Source of the DNA: Candidatus Wolfebacteria bacterium
GTDB lineage: Bacteria; Patescibacteriota; Minisyncoccia; Phycocordibacterales; EsbW-18
Length of the DNA stretch: 32,652 bases
Reading direction: 5' to 3'
Assembly: GCA_022616195.1 (NCBI GenBank)
Contig: JAKEFG010000004.1
Coordinates: 1 to 32,652, forward strand
This document shows, piece after piece, positions 29,975 through 32,652 of the stretch. Within the stretch, counting starts at the first letter, position 1; each line of letters starts with the position of its first letter. Made by a program: the position numbers and the translations under genes. The notes under the pieces are model-generated. The model searched no databases, was not told the origin of the DNA, and saw nothing but the letters and a program-made list of their open reading frames with translations.

Positions 29975-31927
29975 TCAACTAAGCGATTTTGCCTGCTCAT
30001 CTTTTTTGAGCTTGATGCCGTGCGCCTTGAGAATCTCCTCAAATTCCCCTTGCTCAAGGGTCTCCTTGTCCATGAGCTCTACCACAATCGCATCCAGTGC
30101 TTTGCGGTGTTTCGTGAGCACCTGTTTTGCCCGCTTTTGGGCTTCTCTCATAATACCCTCCACCTCCGCGTCAATCATTTCAGCAAGCTTGTCCGAGTAC
30201 TCCTCACGATCAACGCCCGGGTGCCCGAACATGGTCCGCCCCCCTTCTCCCTCGAGGGCAATCGGTCCAATTTTCTCCGACATGCCGTAGCGCGTCACCA
30301 TGTCGCGCGCGATGGCGCTTGCCACCTGCAAATCGTTTGATGGTCCGGTGGTAATGTCACCAAACACCATTTCCTCAGCCGCATAACCGCCAAGTGTCAT
30401 TGCAATCTGGTCAAGAAAGTCTTTCTTGCTCCGGAGGCGCCGCTCCTCAAGCGGGAGCGAGATGGTATAGCCACCCGCGTGCCCGCGCGCTATGACCGAC
30501 ACTTTGTGCACTGGGTCGGCATGCGGCAAGACCGAGCCGACGAGCGCGTGTCCCGCTTCGTGGTACGCGGTAATTTCCTTTTCCTTTTTGGTAAGGATAT
30601 GGCTCTTGCGCTCGGGACCCAACATTACTTTCTCAATAGAGCGAATGAGATCATATTGTGAAATCTTTTTCCGGTCTTCACGAGCGGCAAGAATAGCGCC
30701 CTCGTTCATCAAGGACTGTAAGTCGGCACCCGAGAGTCCCGGTGTGCGTTCGGCGATGACGCGAAGATTCACGTCCTCGCCCAAGGGTTTCCTGCGCGCA
30801 TGTATCTCTAGGATTGCCTCGCGGTCATTGCGGTCCGGCAAGTCCAGCCGGACACGTCGGTCAAACCTGCCGGTGCGGAGAAGCGCGGGGTCAAGCACGT
30901 CCCAGCGGTTCGTCGCCGCCATCACAATCACTTTTTCGTTCGGCTCAAAGCCGTCCATTTCCACCAAAATCTGATTCAGTGTCTGTTCGCGTTCGTCATT
31001 CCCGCCGCCGACACCCGTGCCACGCACACGCCCGACTGCATCAATCTCATCAATAAAGATGATTGCCGGAGCCGCTTTCTTTGCCAAACGAAACGTGTCG
31101 CGAACTCGCGAAGCACCGACACCCACGAACATCTCCACGAACTCCGAACCGGAAATAGAGAAGAAGGGTACACCCGCAGTGCCGGCAACCGCCTGTGCCA
31201 TCAAGGTCTTCCCTGTGCCGGGCGCGCCCATCAAAATAACACCCTTGGGGATGCGCGCGCCGATTGCGAGGAACTTCTTGGGGTTTTTGAGGAAGTCGAC
31301 GATTTCCATAAGCTCCTCTTTCGCCTCTTTATTTCCAGCAACGTCGTCAAATGTCACACGTTGATTCTTGTCTTTGGGGTCAATAAAGCGTGCGCGCGAC
31401 TGCCCGAAGGTGAATGCCTGAACGCCTGCCCCTTTCACCTGTCGCGTCAGAAACCAGATGAAGAATGCAATAAAGAGAAGTGGGATAAGAAACGGCGCGA
31501 GCGTCCCAAGCCAGAACATGAACCCGCTTTCGTTCTCTATACTCACCGTGACTCTTGCCAAATCTTCTTCACTGACGCCGTAGCGTTCGAGTGTTTCGGT
31601 AAACGACGCATCCGTTTCTTTCTTTGAAGTAAGCGCCTCGCCGTCGTGCTCAGTGATATCAAGATCGTCGCCGCGGACGACGATGGATTGTACATCTCCA
31701 TCCCTAATGAGTGCCGCAAGCTCCGAAATGGGAACCTCCGCGACTGAGTCGCTCCTCCCGACAATAAATGAGTACGCGCTTATCAAAAGAAGAAAGAGGA
31801 GTACGGTTGTGAGCGCGTTGAGCCAGAACGGGCGGCGGGGTGGTAGTGATGGTCCGCCTCCTGCTGGACCGCGTGGCTTGGGGCGCGGGCGCGGCGGACT
31901 TTGTTGTTTTGGTGACAAGCTCTTCAT
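29975..31927 (-). CDS. ftsH: ATP-dependent zinc metalloprotease FtsH
   Basis: The protein has 650 residues. A Pro-rich N-terminal tail is followed by helix 1 (about 38-55), a periplasmic region (about 56-140) with [20 protein letters not shown], helix 2 (about 145-165), and the AAA module with Walker A GAPGTGKT (about 233-240), [12 protein letters not shown] and the second region of homology [18 protein letters not shown]. The M41 protease has HEAGH (about 455) and the third ligand in GPSNDLQVA. It degrades membrane and misfolded proteins. The ATG at 31927 stands 9 nt after TATAAT (31937-31942); the in-frame ATG at 31966 lies upstream of that box. Confidence 0.96.
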   Translation of the reverse strand: MKSLSPKQQSPPRPRPKPRGPAGGGPSLPPRRPFWLNALTTVLLFLLLISAYSFIVGRSDSVAEVPISELAALIRDGDVQSIVVRGDDLDITEHDGEALTSKKETDASFTETLERYGVSEEDLARVTVSIENESGFMFWLGTLAPFLIPLLFIAFFIWFLTRQVKGAGVQAFTFGQSRARFIDPKDKNQRVTFDDVAGNKEAKEELMEIVDFLKNPKKFLAIGARIPKGVILMGAPGTGKTLMAQAVAGTAGVPFFSISGSEFVEMFVGVGASRVRDTFRLAKKAAPAIIFIDEIDAVGRVRGTGVGGGNDEREQTLNQILVEMDGFEPNEKVIVMAATNRWDVLDPALLRTGRFDRRVRLDLPDRNDREAILEIHARRKPLGEDVNLRVIAERTPGLSGADLQSLMNEGAILAAREDRKKISQYDLIRSIEKVMLGPERKSHILTKKEKEITAYHEAGHALVGSVLPHADPVHKVSVIARGHAGGYTISLPLEERRLRSKKDFLDQIAMTLGGYAAEEMVFGDITTGPSNDLQVASAIARDMVTRYGMSEKIGPIALEGEGGRTMFGHPGVDREEYSDKLAEMIDAEVEGIMREAQKRAKQVLTKHRKALDAIVVELMDKETLEQGEFEEILKAHGIKLKKDEQAKSLS

Positions 31928-32007
31928 AGCGTCTGCATTATACCCACTTCGCCTGCGCTCCGCCACCGAATCGAAATCGGGTGCGCGTGCTATAATGGAG
32001 CACCCAT
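31928..32007. promoter_or_regulatory. Divergent promoters of ftsH and the membrane fusion gene
   Basis: TATAAT on minus (31937-31942) ends 9 nt before the ftsH ATG. TATAAT on plus (31991-31996) ends 11 nt before the GTG at 32008. No Shine-Dalgarno is seen for either. Confidence 0.6.
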
Positions 32008-32499
32008 GTGGTTGAAATTCCCAAAAGGAAAAAGTTGTGGTTCTTTGTCGGTGTGATTGCTCTTGTATTTATCATTGTCGGTAGCGCGTTCGCCCGGCAG
32101 AGCAGCAAGAATGGTGCGGAAATTGTCACGGTCACGCGGCGCGACCTTGCAGAGACAGTTACCATTGCAGGCACCGTTGAGGCAAAAACCGTTTCGGACC
32201 TCGGCTTTGAGGTATCGGGGATTGTGTACGATGTATATGTCAAAACCGACGATACGGTCTACGCAGGCGCGCCATTGGTCACGCTCAACCTGGGTACGCT
32301 TCCCGCCGAACTGCAATCGGCACAAGCGTCACTCGCCATCAAACGCGCTGAGGTTGGTAACACCCTGACATCGCTTGATGCCGTCCGGGAAAAACAGGAC
32401 ACGCTCGTGGAAAACGCACGCCGTACGCTTCTTTCGGAAGGACTCGTAGCGGAACCATCCAGTAGCAGCTACACACTGACCCGGACCCCGAAATTTTGA
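32008..32499 (+). pseudogene. RND/ABC efflux membrane-fusion protein, truncated by an insertion sequence
   Basis: About 155 native residues remain: a basic start, an N-terminal helix (KLWFFVGVIALVFIIVGSAF), the barrel entry region RRDLAETVTIAGTVEAKTVSDLGFEVSGIV, lipoyl-like half-motif VYDVYVKTDDTVYAGAPLVTLN, and the beginning of the coiled-coil hairpin (LQSAQASLAIKRAEV). HlyD/AcrA-type proteins are usually over 350 residues, and the frame ends in TPKF where the IS begins. The GTG start fits the frame; an ATG two bases earlier is out of frame. Loss of the C-terminal half should inactivate it. Confidence 0.8.
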
Positions 32500-32652
32500 C
32501 ACTCGGTCGAATTTAGAAACCGAGTAATATGAGAGGCATATGGGTTCAAAAACAGACTCGCACCCGAGGTGAAGGCGGACATCGTCCGCAGAATCAAAGC
32601 AGAAGGCGTCACGGTACAGCAAGCCGCCAAAGAACACGGCATCCATGAGACA
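32497..32652 (+). mobile_element. Left part of an IS3-like insertion sequence
   Basis: The element starts near TGACACTCGGTC, where the coding sense of the fusion gene ends. A hairpin (ACTCGGT with ACCGAGT, about 32502-32526) follows, then a transposase helix-turn-helix gene. The right end, inverted repeat and target duplication lie beyond the window. Confidence 0.7.
32540..32652 (+). CDS. Transposase OrfA (helix-turn-helix), partial
   Basis: The frame from 32551 on reads NRLAPEVKADIVRRIKAEGVTVQQAAKEHGIHET, the N-terminal helix-turn-helix of IS3-type OrfA. The natural start ATG at 32540 (MGSK...) is in frame only if the A-run at 32548-32552 (five A) had six, so a -1 slip or a one-base loss separates start and body. 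The gene runs off the window. Confidence 0.6.

Overview
The window looks like a chromosomal segment of a Patescibacteria (CPR) bacterium, most likely a Parcubacteria-type lineage. This is inferred from protein content, not from a database match. Indicators are short and divergent housekeeping proteins, an EF-P with an atypical tip loop, an S-layer-like acidic surface protein with an N-terminal peptidoglycan-binding domain, O-antigen-ligase/TPR proteins, small membrane-anchored cupredoxins, rpsF-ssb-rpsR order, and many single-gene transcription units with little Shine-Dalgarno signal.

Layout. 1-1686: tRNA-Met(CAU) overlapped by a helix-turn-helix/homing-endonuclease-like gene, a hairpin array downstream of the tRNA, and a Cys-rich secreted protein. 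1764-6309: envelope polysaccharide cluster (flippase, O-antigen ligase-like, O-antigen ligase plus C-terminal TPR-like region). 6378-6648: initiator tRNA followed by another hairpin array holding a copy of the tRNA 3' end. 6716-10986: rmuC, a P-type cation ATPase and yqeY. 11091-14753: accessory region with small orphan genes, a secreted M23/DNRLRE-type protein pair, and a REP-associated (RAYT) transposase with four matching palindromes. 14882-18174: large acidic surface protein with a long non-coding leader, then a winged-helix regulator gene carrying a repeated 9-mer. 18362-24923: ftsK, an anchored Ig-like protein, recA, efp, a SpoU methyltransferase, then rpsR, ssb and rpsF on the minus strand. 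25045-29403: cupredoxin, a small SemiSWEET-like/membrane protein operon (one frame broken), recG, a tRNA with anticodon UAU and a small orphan gene. 29541-32652: small acidic protein, ftsH, and an RND-type membrane fusion protein cut off by an insertion sequence that runs off the window.

A recurring theme is gene-start architecture. At many core genes a -10 hexamer ends only 5-9 nt before the start codon (exactly 6 nt in four cases), so mRNAs should be leaderless or nearly so. A second group of small accessory genes instead has a consensus or near-consensus promoter, a leader of roughly 100 nt with a hairpin, and a GGAGG Shine-Dalgarno.

The strongest candidates for something undescribed are: (a) the TAAAGGACA motif cluster in the winged-helix gene, kept in two reading frames and in the leader/RBS; (b) the RAYT gene with its own REP palindrome built in frame into its coding sequence; (c) the hairpin arrays with tRNA 3'-end copies behind two tRNA genes; (d) a possible RNA switch over the recG start codon; (e) the promoter/hairpin/SD small-gene cassettes. 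No CRISPR array, rRNA gene or obvious defence island is visible.
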